Positions 44,384-57,689 of a DNA stretch of 64,000 bases are shown here, piece by piece. Under the pieces are notes generated by a model that saw only the letters and a list, made by a program, of their open reading frames with translations, searched no databases and was not told the DNA's origin. Within the stretch, counting starts at the first letter, position 1; each line of letters begins with the position of its first letter. Source of the DNA: Carnegiea gigantea (taxonomy: Eukaryota > Streptophyta > Magnoliopsida > Caryophyllales > Cactaceae); assembly GCA_029747015.1 (NCBI GenBank), contig JAKOGI010000121.1:72501-136500 (forward strand). Reading direction: 5' to 3'. The translations under genes were made by a program, and so were the position numbers.

Positions 44384-44950
44384 CTATAATATTCATACTA
44401 AAATTTTAGAGCACATAGGGAAGGCAGAGCTAAGAGTAGGTAAACATGCGTAGTGCGGATGCCTTGCGAACTGGATACTCCTTAGTTATATTTGAAAATG
44501 AAAATTTTTAAAATAATATCCTTTGATATATTTTCTATTCAAGATAGATATGAACTTTCATGATACTAAAATTAAAATGAATTTCATTTTAAAACTTCTG
44601 CAAAACAAACTATCTTAAAAAAAATTAGAAAGCTTGAAATACCAATTTTATCTCCTTTATTCTTATTAAACATTTGAAGTCTCTTGCGAATTTAACAGTA
44701 ATTCGTGTATCATGACATTGGTGACATCCATATTTTAATTTCACAAGAATAATATGATTAAACTGTCCCTTTATTTTGCTAAAAAAATGGTCTGATATTT
44801 AAAAGTCAATGCAAAATTTTAAAAATAATTAAGCATTTTTAATAGATGATTGTTGCAAGAAGGCACTGCATACATTGCTTTTGCTTGCTACAACCATACC
44901 TTCATAATTCATGGTCATCTACATCTTGATTCCATTGATTGCTTGAATCT
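44384..44950. other. AT-rich DNA, nothing recognised
   Basis: No protein similarity or repeat end was seen between the palindrome and the Ty3 LTR region. Confidence 0.5.
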
Positions 44951-45985
44951 CCAGTGACAATTTGAATCCATCATCAGACAAAGTGCTATGAGTACAACTT
45001 CTAAACTCGAAATTTGTGTCTGTAATTGATACAGACAAAACTCCAAGCTTGGACTTACTTTCATAAGCAAGGGTCTTAAATTAAGTAGGCTCAATATTGA
45101 CCATGGATCAAGGACTAGGTCCTCCTAGATCAAAGTTGACTTGGGATCATTAAGGAGACCCAAGTAAGCATAGAAAAGGTGGTTGGGCAGTTAGTATCCC
45201 TAAATAAGGAGTTTAGCTACTTTATTATCCAAAACTATCTTATTAGCACATTTTCAATTTCTTGGCATAACGCATCATCTCTCTTCCAGCTCCATGATCA
45301 AGGAAGATATGGGATGAAAACCAGACAAGGGTCAGTGTAGGGACTGGGCCTGCACATTTTTTATTAAGGAATTAATTGGGCTAGCAAATGGATGAATTAA
45401 GGGTTTATTGGATACCTGGTAGACTCCCCTAGGAGCCACCTAAGGGAAATCTCCTTATTACTCATCCAATTGAGGTGGTGGATGAATCATCCAATCTAGC
45501 ACTCATGCAGCCAAATTCCATCTCACCTACATTCTAGATAATCTTTTTTAAATTGCACCACTAGTTAGGATTTCATTTGTTAACATCCTTGTAACTGTAT
45601 TGGTTAGCGCATATCTTCGAGTAGGATCTACTCTCTTATTTATTTGCTTGATCATTGTAATATTTCTCCAACCTGGATTAATGATATGACAACTTAGTAC
45701 TTGTTATTTTCTCAAAATCTCAAATTTCTTTATCTCTTTAAGGAGGGTGGTGAAATTGAGTTCATCCCTTTATTTCAATCCTTAACGCCTTGGCTTTAGG
45801 GGATTAAAGGGTAGGATGATTTATCTCTTTTGTTCAATTATTCTCAAGTTTGAATCAATCATTAGAAGATTTGGGGTTTTCTCTCTCTTGGGCTTTGTTA
45901 GGGGAGATTGATCTTCATTAATGAATGAGGCTCATCATCAGGAGTTTATACCTTTATTTGGTCAATGGTCTTTCACCATGCATCA
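44950..45985 (+). repeat. Probable 5' LTR of the Ty3 element (left edge unresolved)
   Basis: Non-coding, ending CATGCATCA at 45985. The sequence TTTAGTATCAAAGC just after resembles the primer site TGGTATCAGAGC with two changes. Without the second LTR the left limit is a guess. Confidence 0.45.
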
Positions 45986-46500
45986 TTTAGTATCAAAGCA
46001 AAAAGATCTTTCTTATTGATAAGCATCAAATCGATCCATCCTGTGCTTGATTTATTTGGATTTCAATCTTTCTTCGCTACCATTTCACCTTTAGTTCTCC
46101 CTCTCTAAATCTACTCCTCAGTCCATAAAGAACCCTAATTATAGCCCAAACACAATCCTTAACCTAAACACATCCCTCAAAACTCCAAAAAAAGCCTTCA
46201 CAAAAAGTTCGTTAAAAAAAAAAAAAACACCCAGGTAGAAATATGGCACGGCCGACCCGTGCTGCTTGGCATAACCTTGCCTCTTTCTTGTACTCTCATT
46301 CATGTTCCAGAGATTTAGCACGACCACCCCATGCCTCAGTGCCCTCTTTTCACCTTCCAAACTACTCCAACAATGGTCAATGAGGAGAGATGCTTCTCAA
46401 TTCATGGACATTCCTCCTGAGCAAGCCCATGAGATAGGTAAGGCCCTTGTTGAGCTTTAAGAGCAAGTAAATAAGCTCACTAAAGAGTTTGAACAAGTGA
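45986..46500 (+). other. Leader of the Ty3 element with GGCACG inverted repeats
   Basis: Non-coding between primer site and gag. At 46243-46345 it holds GGCACGGCCGACCCGTGC and GCACGACCACCCCATGCC-like words, similar to those in the LTRs at 4535, 5842 and 54230. Confidence 0.55.
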
Positions 46501-47002
46501 GGAGATTTGTACAACGAAACCCTTACCGATGAGGCTATGATGTTAATCCTATTAATAGCACATACTCTTACTTTCATGAAGAATTTAATGATGAGGAATG
46601 AGGGCCTAGAAGAAGAAGGCATTCAAGGGATAACCTTAGAGATCTCAAAGTTGAGACTTTGGAATTTGATGACAATCTTAACCTGGAGAACTATCATGAT
46701 TGGGTTGAAGTCATTGAAAGGATCTTCGAACTCAAAGATTATAATGATGAAAAGTCTTTCAAATTGGCCATTCTTGAATTGAATGAGTGTGCTTTATATG
46801 GTATGAGCACTTAAAGAAGAGTCGGCCTAGAGAAGCTAAATCTAAAATCAAAACTTCATCCAAGCTCAAACAGCATATGGACAAGAGATTTCGACCCCTG
46901 CAAACAAGAACTCTACCTCAACATCACCTCTCTCGAATAATGGAATCTAAAGGTAGAAAAGCACATTAGGGAGTTTGAACACCTTCAAATGAAGGTTAGC
47001 TT

Positions 47003-50000
47003 TAGGGCTGTTCATTGTTCGGTCTGGACCGAGATCGGACCGAAGACCGGGCTAGACCAGACCTGATCGGACCGGACCGTGCTTAATCGGTCCGGTTCAC
47101 GGTCCTATCTTTTTCCAATTTCGGTCTTCGCTCCGGTCCCGGTCCAGACCGATGGACCGGTGGAGCGGTTGCAATGTTAGGGTTTTTTTCCCCCTAACTT
47201 TTGAGTTTGAGGTTTGAAAATTGAATCCCAGTTGCCCTGCTTGCTCAGTTGCTCGACTCTCACTCTCCAGTCCGCTTTCCTCTCCCCAGTCGCCTCTCCC
47301 CCTCACGGCCTCATTTGCAGACCTACCTATGGACCTTCTCGGCTATCGATCGTCCTCACTCCTCCCCAACTCACTGTCAACCGGTTTCCGGTAGCCACCC
47401 ATTCAGGCCTTCCTCTCTCGACGTTGGCAATTGGCAGCAAACTGCATCCTCGCCCATTCGTGAGTCGCCCCTAAATCGCATCTCTCTGACTCTCTAGACT
47501 CTAGCTTTCGACTATGACTATCCCAGCCGGCCAGCCGTGAAGACGACGACGATCGCCGGTCACAGCAGCTGCCTGCCCGCCGGTCCCTCTGGCTGTCTTA
47601 TGCGTGGCCAGCGTTGGTCTGAGGTCACCCAGGTTAGTGAGGTGAGTCCCTCTGTCCCCGCATCTTTATCCCCTGATTCCCCTCTAACTTTACTTGTTTG
47701 ACATAAGGTTCAATGGTTCATGCTTATTCAGTTATTTGACATAATTTACATAAAGGTTGCGAGAAAAGTTTGTAAATAATAAGAATTTGTTTCAGTTGGT
47801 TGCTTTACTTGCTTATTTGACATAATTTACATAAGGTTCATGCGTATTTCTCCAAGCAAGGCTGGCAAGCAAATATGCCCTGATTGGCTGATTACACTCT
47901 TATTCTTGGTTGGCATGGTTGCTTTTGCCTTTGCTATTTTACATATATGATATATCTGAAAGATAGACTTGTACGTTGTAACTTGTAACATAGATTTGGT
48001 TGGTGCCCTGGTGGCTAGTTATGGTTGGAGGACTATGTGATTTTTAATATGTTTAATGTATTCAGCATGGGAAGTTCATGATGGGCCATAAGCTATTGTT
48101 GATTTGTTGATCTTGATCACTTGATGTGTTATGGGAATTTAGGAAATAGTTTAGGTTTCATTTGATTTCATTTGTCTAATATAAATTATTGTAATGCCTA
48201 TGCCTTCATTCATTTTGATTTCATTTGTCCAATATAAATTATATAATTCATTTAGCAAGTGTTCTATTGTAGTATGATAGTATGGGTGCAATTAATCTTC
48301 CAATGGTATAATATTTGAATTTCACGATTACTAGTTTCTGGAGTTGGGTTGGTACTTGGTAGCATTTCAATACAAAAAGCTCAATGCTACAAATCCTAAA
48401 TTTTAAGCTTATGAAACTTTGGTTTTTTTTAGGTGTAATATTTAAGTTCAACTTTTGATTTGATTAGGCATCATGGAGTCCTTTACGGCTTGTTCTCGAA
48501 ATATAAGCTTTGTTACTTTTGTATTTTTATTTTTAAAATTTTCAAAGTAACATGATCTATGTATATTGTTTACTACTTATGTATTTTTCTTAATTACTTG
48601 TCAATGCAAGATGTGGAGCTCTAAATCCAAAAAATGGGGCAGTTTAGAAGTGGAAGAATCGATTGACTTGGACGCCAATGTTCCAAGTAAGCACCAACCG
48701 GATGACCCTATTGAAATTGAAGAGGAGGAAGAGGCAAGTCAAGGTGTAGCACAAAGCAAAAGCAAGGGTAAACAAGTGGCTAGCAAGTGTACCCAAAGGG
48801 CAGAATGTTGGAACCATTTCGAAGAGATCAAAGAGAATGGTAAAAGAGTGGCAGTTAAGTGCAAGTACTGTGGCATTATATATAAGGCCGACCCTAGTGA
48901 GAATGGAACGAAGAACTTGAAAAATCATTTTCCAAAGTGCTCGAAAAACCCAATCAATGAAAGCAAATATAGACAAAGTCAGTTGATTTTTGAAAACAAT
49001 TCAAACAATGAGGGAGAAGCTAGATTGAAGTCATGGGTATTGAATCCTCAAGAGGCACGGGAGTCTATAGCCAAAATGATCATAATTGATGAATTGCCCT
49101 TTAGATTTGTTGAAAATGTGGGACTTAGGCTAATGATGTCTATTTGTTATCCTTCACTCAATATGCCTTCATGCATTACCATTGCAAGGAACATTTATCA
49201 AATATATGTCGATGAAAGGGTGAAGTTGAAAGAATATCTCTTGCATTCATGTCAAAGGGTGTGTGTGACCACAGACACATAGACTTCACTTCAAAGGATT
49301 AACTATATGGTTATAACTGCCCACTTTATTGATAATGATTGGAAATTGCATAAGAAAATATTAAATTTTTATGCAATTTCTAGTCATAAAGGTGATGATA
49401 TTGCTCTTGTGCTTGGAAAGTGTCTAGAAGATTGGGGTTTAGCACCTAAACTTTATACTATTACTATTGATAATGCTGGAAGTAATAGTACTGCTTGTAA
49501 TGCCCTTATTAGTGAGTTTCAACAACATGGTCATTTTCTTTTCTCTGGTGGAGAATTCTTACATGTTAGATGTGTTGCTTATATACTTAATTTGGTTGTA
49601 TAGGATGGGTTGAAGGTTGTTGGAAAGTCAGTTAAGCATGTTCGAGCTGCTGTGAGGTTTATTAGGCAATCTCCTAGTAGGTTGCAAAGATTTCAAGAAT
49701 GTATAGTTGCGAAAAAAATTGAGTGCAAGGCTTCTTTGTCTCTTGATGTTCCTACTAGATGGAACTCCACTTATAAGATACTTAGCACTGCTTTAATCTA
49801 TGAGCATACATTCACGAAGTATAGCAAAAGAGACCCTTATTATAATGCGGAGCTGGCAAAGGATGATGATGCTGATAGACCTCCGAACTCTAATAATTGG
49901 AAACAAGTTAAACACTTAGTTTTTTTTGGAGGTTTTTTATAATGTTACTTTGCGTTTGTCTAGTACTTCATATGTGACATCCAACTTGCTTTTCTTTGAG

Positions 50001-51745
50001 ATTGTGGTTATTCATGATATGTTAAATTAGTTAGAGCAAGTTGTAGACACCATTGATGCTAATGATGAAGAAAGTGACGAAATTAAGGAGATTGGATCTA
50101 GAGTCAGAAACTTTAAAGAAATGGCCAAGAGGATGAGGATGAAATATGATAAGTATTATGGCACACCTGAGAAAATGAACCCTTTGGTATATATGGCTCC
50201 TATCTTTGATCCTAAGTACAAGTTGGTGGGTCTTGATGTTTCTCTTTGTGATTTGTTTGGTGAAGTACAAGGTAGTGATATATTTTTGAAAGTGAGAGAG
50301 AAATTAGAAGCTTTGTTTGATGAGTATTGGCAATTCTACAAACCATTGACTCCTCAAAGTAAGCAAAGTAGCGAGGCAGAATCTGAAGTTGAGAAGGGTA
50401 AAGCATCTAGTGCATCTGCCTTTTATGCACAATAATTAAGAAAGAAGTTAAAGAGCTCAAATGGAGGAAGAGGAATCATCAAGACCGAGTTGCAAAAGTA
50501 TCTAAATGAGGGACTTGAAGAGGATGAAGTAAGGGATGATGTGTTGGGATGGTGGAAAATACATGGTCCTCGATATCCTGTGGTTGCCTGTATGGCTCGT
50601 GATGTATTAGTCGTGCCTGTTTCTATGGTCACATCGGAGTCAGCATTCAGTGTAGGAGGACGTACTCTTAATTCGTTTAAAACTTCTTTAACTCCAAAGG
50701 TAATTGATTAATTAGTATGTTTCTTTGTATCATATTTTAAATTTATAACTTTTTTTTATCTTTTGCTAACTTATGAAGTTTGTTCGGTTTGATTGTAAAA
50801 GATGGTTCAAGCTCTCATATGTGCATAGGATTGGCTTAGGCCAAGCAGTAGATTAGATATAGAGGATACTTTAAGGAATTACGGGACTTGGATAAGGGTA
50901 ATGTTCAATTTTTCATTTCTTTTTTAATTTGGTTTATGCACTTTATATGATTACATCTTCTAACTTTTAATTTTTTGTTCTTTTTATTGTTTATTTTAGA
51001 TCTTAGCAAATTGAGTATTAAGGATAATGTCATTGACGTGGGCGATACCTTGAACAATTAATATGGAGGTAATTTTCTTCTAATTGTGTTTATTTTACAT
51101 TATACTACTATCTTAGTGTCTTTACTCTTTATTATTTTTCGTTGCTAAATTAGTTGTTGGTTTGCATATACTAACTCAATTTTTAATTTATTTCATATAC
51201 TACTTGAGTAATTAGTTGAACATTTGAGAGCGCGGCATATTCTTGCAAGGAACAAGTCCAAGATGATGGTTTCAAATATGGAATTGCATCGGCATTAATT
51301 TAAAGATTGGGTGACTTGATTGACTCACTTTGAGACTTTGAGTAAAGATTAAAGAACATTATGTTGAACTTTTAAAAATTCGGTCATGTAATGTAATTAA
51401 CTTTTAGGTTTAGTTGGTGATGTATTAAACTTTTTTACTTTGAAAGTTGCTCACTTCCTCTAGATTTGTCATTTGTGTGTTTGGATGTATTCATGTATTG
51501 GTTTGGTAAATTAGTGTCATTTGTGTGCTCGTAAGGTAATGTATTCATGAAACAGCAGCCAGCAGCAGTGAACACTGAACAGGGAATAAAATAGAAGGCC
51601 AAAATGATTTCGGTCCACAATCGGTCCAGTCCGGTCCACAATCGGTCCAGTCTAGTCCGGTCCGGTCTTCGGTCTGCATACAGCACCTTGATCGGTCTTT
51701 GGTCTAGGCCGGTCCGGTCCAGTCCTAGACCGATGAACAGCCCTA
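47003..51745 (+). mobile_element. hAT transposon 3 (4.7 kb)
   Basis: TIR TAGGGCTGTTCAT with its complement at the right end, 13 bp perfect. The 8-bp duplication is GTTAGCTT (46995-47002) and ATTAGCTT (51746-51753), one change. Subterminal regions (47020-47165, 51605-51730) are packed with GGACCGGACC/GGTCCGGTCC words. It is inserted in Ty3 gag. The transposase gene has many stops. Confidence 0.95.
48611..50890 (+). pseudogene. hAT 3 transposase, multiply broken
   Basis: The ATG at 48611 directly follows a splice-acceptor-like AG. BED finger near 48810-48950 (ECWNHFEEI, CKYCGIIY, HFPKCSK). The first catalytic region reads VTTDT followed by TAG at 49280-49282, in place of the Trp of TTDSWT. TIDNAGSNS near 49466 marks the second Asp. 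HVRCVAYILNLVV is followed by TAG at 49601-49603. More breaks lie near 49920, 50030 and 50435. The dimerisation domain near 50560-50710 keeps VTSESAFSVGG. An intron-like gap (50700-50800) precedes ALICA-stop-DWLRPSS. At least three of the stops fit CAG, CAA or TGG changed by one transition. Not functional. Confidence 0.9.
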
Positions 51746-52269
51746 ATTAGCTTGGATGGACAACCCGAGCTCAAAATTGTTAGATTCATTAAAGGATTAT
51801 CTTCTAGCATTGCTAACAACGTGGATCTACAACCTTACTTATCATTGATGATGTTTTCCACCTAACTATCAAAGTTGAGAAGCAATAAAGGGTCAAAAAT
51901 CCTTTCAAACCACTTCTTTTATTCGCTTTCAAAGTACCCCCAAGGATTACTCCTCCCACAACAGAGTTAACACTAGCCTTATACCCATTAAAACCCTTAG
52001 CAAGGGTAAAGGGGCTGCTAGTGAACTACCAAAGAGATTGTACAGTAAAAAGTACTTTACATGCCATGGTTATGGAAACTTCTAAGCGGATTATCACAAT
52101 GGGAGAACTCTCACCATTAAAAACTAGAAGACAGCCCAGCTATTGAGGAAGCAACTAGTGAGGAAGAAGATGAGGATAAGGATCAAACTTTAATCACTCC
52201 AGATATGGGTGAACTCTTGGTAATTCAAAGAGCACTTCATGTCCAAGAGGCTCCTTGTGAACCATGCCA

Positions 52270-52630
52270 AATGGATTAAATATTTCACATCTGATGCACT
52301 ATTGGAGGTAAGCTGTGTAGGCTCATTATCAATTGAGGGAAGTATACCAATGTAGCTTCCACAACACTTATTGACAAGCTTCAATTATCCTCCAGGTGCT
52401 TCCCACTCCTTATTCTCTCCAATGGCTCAATCAACAAAATGAGGTAACCGTTTCTAAGCAAGCTCTTATTGCATTTTCGGTTGGTCCATATTGTGGTGAG
52501 GTACTATGTGATGTCCTTCCTATGGATGCATATTACTTGTTACTTGGTAGGCCTTGGTTATTTGATAATTATGTGATTCATGATGAGTATACCAATACAG
52601 ATGCATTCAAACACAAGGGTCTACTTTGAC
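52270..52630 (+). pseudogene. Ty3 protease region
   Basis: Reads TIGGKLCRLIIN followed by a stop, NVASTTLIDKLQL, then in a shifted frame PYSLQWLNQQNEVTVSKQ, VLPMDAYYLLLGRPWLFDN. This is the retropepsin-like region between Gag and RT. The catalytic D-G dipeptide region is lost to a stop near 52330. Confidence 0.65.
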
Positions 52631-52849
52631 CCTACTACCTTCACCTAAACCTCTCACATCTAAACCAGGTAAGGAAAGTAAAAAAACCCTATTTATGAAT
52701 TAAACACGTGTGAAGAGAGCTATTAGTAAGAGCAAGTCTTTATTTGCCTTACTTATAGTAGAATCAAATACAAATGAGAAAGTGAAACCCATGTACCCCC
52801 CAGCTCAATCACTCTTGAGAGAGTTTATGGATGTATCTCCCAATGACTA

Positions 52850-53967
52850 AACCCTAGGGCTCTTTCCTTTGTGATGAATTGAGTACCAAATTGATATTCT
52901 ATCGGGTGCTGCTTTGCCAAACAAGCCCGCTTATAGACAAAATCTTAATAAATCAAAAGAGCTTTAAAAATAAGTCCAAGAGTTGGTTAATCGTAGTTGC
53001 ATTAGGGAAAGCTTGAGTCCATGTTTGGTTTCTTCCCTTTTGGTACCTAAGAAGGATGACACTTCGCATACGTGTGTTGATTCTAGGGTCATAAATAATA
53101 TCACCATTAAGTATTAATTTCCTATTCCTCGATTGGATGATATGCTTGATGAGCTACATAATTCCAAGGTCTTTTCCAAAATTGACCTTCAGAGTAGCTA
53201 TCACCAAATTAGAATGAAAGGAGGAGATAAATGGAAGACGGCTTTTAAGACCAAGTATGGGTTGTATGAGTGGCTTGTGATGCCTTTTAGTCTATCTAAT
53301 GTTCCTAATACTTTTATGAGCCTTATGAATGAGGTCTTAAGACCATTCATTGGGAAGTTCCTTGCGGTATATTTTGATGATATCTTGGTGTATATTCGTG
53401 ATGAGGTCTCTCATGTAGAACATCTTTCTCAAGTATTTCAAGTGTAGAGGCAATAAAAGTTATATGTGAAGCTTGAGAAGTCTGAACTATTCACTCCTCA
53501 AGTTGTCTTTCTTAGCTATGCTATGTCCGGTGAGGGAATTTAAGTTAATAAATCTAAGGTTGAAGCTATCAAAAGTTAGCCTACTCCCACCTTAATCACG
53601 GAAGCTCGAAGCTTCCAATGGTTAGTCTCTTTCTACCGGCGGTTCATCAAAGACTTTATCTCCATTATGGATCCATAAACCAAATTCATGAAAAAAGGAA
53701 GCTTTGAGTGGACAAAGGCAGCCCAAAGGCCTTTGAAACAATCAAGAATAGATTATGTTCAGCTCCTATCTTGGCTCTTCTCAACTTCGATCTCTTTTTT
53801 GAACTTGAGTGTAATGCTAATGGCATTGGAATTGGTCGGTTCTCACTCAAGCCAAGCACCCTCAACCTTCTTCAGTGAGAAATTAAATGGTTCAAGGCCC
53901 AACTACTCCACTTATAACAAGGAATTCTATGTCATTATTAGAGCCTTAGAATATTGGAGTCATTATT
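52850..53967 (+). pseudogene. pol: Ty3 reverse transcriptase and start of RNase H
   Basis: From 53133: [20 protein letters not shown] with the first palm Asp, [11 protein letters not shown], and YFDDILVY at 53389-53412 with the two catalytic Asp. Then connection and RNase H (FEWTKAAQRPLK, FFSEKLNGSRPNYSTYNKEFY, ALEYWSHY). Stops at 53116, 53445 and 53541 and several frameshifts are present. At 53967 the gene is cut by the Athila-like insertion and continues at 62934. Confidence 0.85.
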
Positions 53968-55225
53968 GATAAGTGCCAATTGTATATATCATTTTAGGGT
54001 CATTTTGCTATATTTTTAGGAGAATTATGTGTTTTAAGCTACCATTTATACTCCTCTTCTCGATTTATGCTTGGGTATGGTTCTTTTCTATGTTTTATAG
54101 GAATTTGGATCATTTTGACCTAGCACTTGACCCTCATTTGAGTATATTTTGATCTCCCACATATGCCCATGAGATGTTATATCCGTGGAGCAAGTGAAGA
54201 GCTAAAAATTTGGTTCCAGCCAAGGCCACAATTCAACCGTGGTGCCTGCCACAGACCGTGGTGAGTTGTGTAACTATTGCCTCTTCATTTTCCTTCGGCT
54301 GTGTGGCTAAAAAATCTTATGTCTTCTTTATAAACTCGTCCCTCAGCAGCAGAACAAAAAGAGGCATAGCATAGACAGTTCCTTTCCTTCCCAAAATTTT
54401 ACTCTTCTTAGTTAGGATTTTTAGTTTGCTTTTTATGCAAGTGAGAAATCTTAAGCGAGGAGTTTGGTTTTGTTGGCAGTTCGAAGATTTTGTTGAAGGC
54501 TGTCTTTGTTAAACCCTTCCCTCTCAAATTTTGCTGAATCAATTGGTTAATTATTTAATTTTTAATTATGAGTGAATAGTTTATCTTATCTAGGGATTTA
54601 TTAGTTAATAGAAGTGTAGTTGGACCATGTTATAATCAATAGAATTGTGCTTTTATTTCATGATTAGTTTGATTTCGTTTTATCAAGTGATTATCATGTT
54701 GTGAGTGAACTTTGGCCAAATTTTACTTGCACACTTGAAACAATTGAATGAAGAACTAAAAGGTGAAATTTGATTGTTAGACTACTTGATAAAACCTAAT
54801 ATGGCGATGACTCGAAAGAGAGATTTACATATTGGGAGGACTTGAGAGTAATCAAAAATATTGAACTTGGATCAAGACAAATTAGTTTGAAAGAACGACT
54901 TTTGCTTAATTTAGGCAATTTGGTTGATTTCGAAAGAATAGACTAAATTCTAGATAGATTGCAATTCCTCAAAATTATCCGATTGGAGAAAAGCGCATAT
55001 TAACCATATTGATCTAACACCTTTCTTAACTATATAAATCCCTAGGCGTTTCTTCTTGATTGCATTTAGAATTAGTTAATTAGAAGTTATCAAATCAAAT
55101 TCTTAATTAAGTTACTGTTTAGCATTTTCTGATAGAAAGGACTCGATAGATTACTTTGGTGCCTGACGATGAATTGATGATATTTTATCTACATTATGAC
55201 ACCCATGTGCTTGCGACAGTGATAA
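53968..55225 (+). repeat. 5' LTR of the Athila-like element
   Basis: Starts TGATAAGTG, ends GTGATAA where the partner keeps GTGATCA. ACCGTGGTG occurs twice near 54237 and 54256, with GGCC..CCAC words between. Confidence 0.9.
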
Positions 55226-55231
55226 AGTTTT

Positions 55232-55249
55232 TAGCGCCATTGTCGGAGA
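55232..55249 (+). promoter_or_regulatory. Primer-binding site, tRNA-Asp class (diverged)
   Basis: TAGCGCCATTGTCGGAGA, six bases after the LTR. It matches the site at 8796-8813 at most positions. Confidence 0.75.
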
Positions 55250-55359
55250 CTGATTTGTTAACTATTGAGTTAGTCTTACGAAAGTGACTAAGTATTTTTT
55301 TTTTTTTCCTTTTTTGGTATTTTCTTGTTTGATTGTGTTGGTAGTGTTGGTGATACTGC

Positions 55360-56370
55360 TTGCAAGAATCTTCTCCGCTTATGCGAAGGCTATTTCTACA
55401 CGAACCTAATCCCGAGATCAAGAGGACTTTCCGCTTAAGAAGGAAGAAACAAAAGATTGAAGAACAAAGACACGAGGCAAGAAGAACTTCAACAAATATG
55501 GCAAGAGAAGGAGATGACCAAAGGAGGATGCTTAGGGATTTTGTTACCGCTGGAGCCCAAGGAATCGCCTCAAGCATCGCTCACCTTAATGTTGATGCAA
55601 ACAATTTTGAGCTCAAGCCGGCTCTCATTTCCATGGTACAACAATCCCAGTTTGGAGGCACTCCTTTAAAAGACCCGAATTTACACCTCTCAGTCTTTTT
55701 AGAGATGTGTGACACATTGAAGTTTAATAAAGTCTCCACATATGCCATTCGACTGCAATCATTTCCCTTCTCACTAAGGGATAGGGTAAGTGTTTGGCTA
55801 CATTCTTTGCCTTCGGGATATATCACCACGTGGGATGAGCTTACTAGAGCTTTCCTTGCCAAGTTCTTCCCTTCGAGCAAAACGGCAAGTTTGAGGAATC
55901 AAATCACCGACTTCACTCAAAAGGATGATGAGACGCTCTATGAAGCTTGAGAGCGGTTTAAGGATCTGCTGCATTTATGGCCCCCTTATGGTCTTCAACG
56001 ATGGATGATTATTCAAATTTTTTACAATGGTGTGATCCAACCTGTAAGGTCCACTATTGATGCGGTGGCCGAAGAAACTTTAATGAATAAGACTGAAGAC
56101 GAGGCCTATAATTTGATTGAAGAGATGGCACTCAATAATTTCAAATGGTCCACCGAACGAGCCAACTCAAATGGGTTAGAGGTAAGCTTGAAGTTGATTC
56201 ACTTACTTTGCTTTCTACTCAAGTTAACGCTATGACTCAAAGGTTGGACCGTATAAATGTTAATGCGGTGAATTCTAGTGCCCCTCCCCTATGCGAAATT
56301 TGTGGTTCTATTGAACATGTGATTTTGAATTGTCAAGTTTGGGGGTCCTTTTTTCTGAGACTCTAGTAAA
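55360..56370 (+). pseudogene. gag: Athila-type gag
   Basis: A basic N-terminus (RLRRKKQKIEEQ) leads into the Athila Gag core: NNFELKPALISMVQQSQFGG, DPNLHLSVFLEMCDTLK, FPFSLRDRVSVWLHSLPSG, TTWDELTRAFLAKFFP and SLRNQITDF. A TGA at 55948-55950 replaces the Trp of EAWERF. The frame continues (ERFKDLLHLW, later IIQIFYNGVIQPVRSTIDA, EDEAYNLIEEMALNNFKWS). A frameshift near 56180 precedes a knuckle-like CEICGSIEHVILNC at 56290. Gag forms the particle. Confidence 0.88.
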
Positions 56371-57470
56371 GTCTATTATGTCCAAAATTTCAACCTAAGA
56401 CCGACCAATGACCCTTACGCTAGTACCTATAATCCGAGTTGGAGGAATCATCTGAATTTCTCATTTAAGTCTAATCCAAACCCTCCGAATATGCCCTCAA
56501 TGAATGCTAGGCCACCCCTCAGTTTTCAAATACCTCCTTTCCCTCCACAAGTACCCTAAAAGTCCAATTTAGAGACTATGATGGAAAGTATGCTTATAGC
56601 ACAACAAAAGCAGGATGAGTATGTCAAGCAATTAGTCTCTAAGGTTGATGTGCTTACTACTCACAACAAGATATTGGAAGCCTAAATTGCCCAACGAGCT
56701 AGCCTTTCATCTACACCCTCAGATAGACTTCCTAGCAAGCCCGAACCTAACCCTCGTGAGCATTGTAATTGTGTCACCTTAAAGGAACAAGTAGAGTATT
56801 TTATTGACCCTGAGGATGTAGCAATTGAAGAGGGTAGAGAAATAATTATGGTTGAGAGTAAGGAAAGAAACGATGGTGGCAAGGCCGCCATATTCATAGA
56901 GAATGAAAGTGTAGAGATCCCCACTGTTTTCCACCTAAGCTTTCTGACCCAGGTAACTTCTTTATCTCCTATATTGTGGGAAAGGTAGAAATTGAGAGAG
57001 CCTATGTGATCTAGGTGCAAGCGTTAGTTTAGTGCCTTACTCTTTGTTTCACAAGCTTCACTTAGGGCCATTACAACCCGTATCTTTTTTACTACAGTTA
57101 GCAGACGGTTTTGAAACTCAACCCATAGGCAAATTAGAAGATGTGCCAGTCAAAACAGGAGATATTTGGGTATTGAAAGACTTTATCATATTTGATATGA
57201 TCGAGACCGATGATGCCCAAAATATTCTAGGAAAGCCTTTTATGGCTCCCGCAGGTTCCCATATTGATGTAAGAAAGGGGCACATAACATTTAAAGTACA
57301 AGGATGCTATGCTATGTTCTATCATATGAAGGAGAAAGTGGTTTGTCCTAATTCTTCTCTATTAGATGAATTTTCCCCTTCCCCTGAGATTGATATGAAG
57401 ATCTTGAATTTTGAAGATCCTCCTAACTTTGACTGGAGTTCTATTGAGGACCCTGACCAAAGGTAAGTTA
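56371..57470 (+). pseudogene. Athila-type gag tail and retropepsin-like domain
   Basis: 56400-56900 is the Pro-rich spacer with stops. The aspartic protease-like domain starts near 57004 with CDLGASVSLVPYSLFHKL, continues PVSFLLQLADG and DAQNILGKPFM, and is the best preserved piece. Athila proteases often have D-L-G in place of D-T-G. It ends in an acidic tail and a stop near 57466. Confidence 0.75.
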
Positions 57471-57689
57471 AGGTGGAATTTGCTGCTCCTATACCGCCTA
57501 GCATACCCAAGGTTGAGGCCTATGCTTCTAATGAGTCTGCTATGAGCGATTACTGCTAGTTTGCTCAAGTTGTTCTCTCTTTGCCTCCTGTGGAAAGATT
57601 TGATGCAGATTTTGATTTGGGGATTGAACAAGGTGATGGCAGCCAGTCTGATGGGCTACGTAAGCGGTTTGTCTGATATGCAGATAGTG

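Larger units (their letters stand above)
46500..52160 (+). pseudogene. gag: Ty3 gag, split by hAT 3
   Basis: Segments are 46500-47002 and 51746-52160. The first includes DLKVETLEFDDNLN, YHDWVEVIERIFELKDYNDE and SKIKTSSKLKQHM, the Retrotrans_gag layout. The second continues with PELKIVRFIKGLSSSIANNVDLQPYL. A knuckle-like YFTCHGYGNF, then a stop, then ADYHN, near 52050, has lost two Cys to Tyr and has a stop at a Gln position. Gag assembles the particle. Frameshifts near 46590 and 46810 break it. Confidence 0.75.

Noticed and set aside
44360..44400. Helitron 3' end (hairpin followed by CTRR)
   Set aside because: The palindrome has no loop, the only CTAA downstream is not followed by T, and no 5' TC end or Rep/helicase coding is present.
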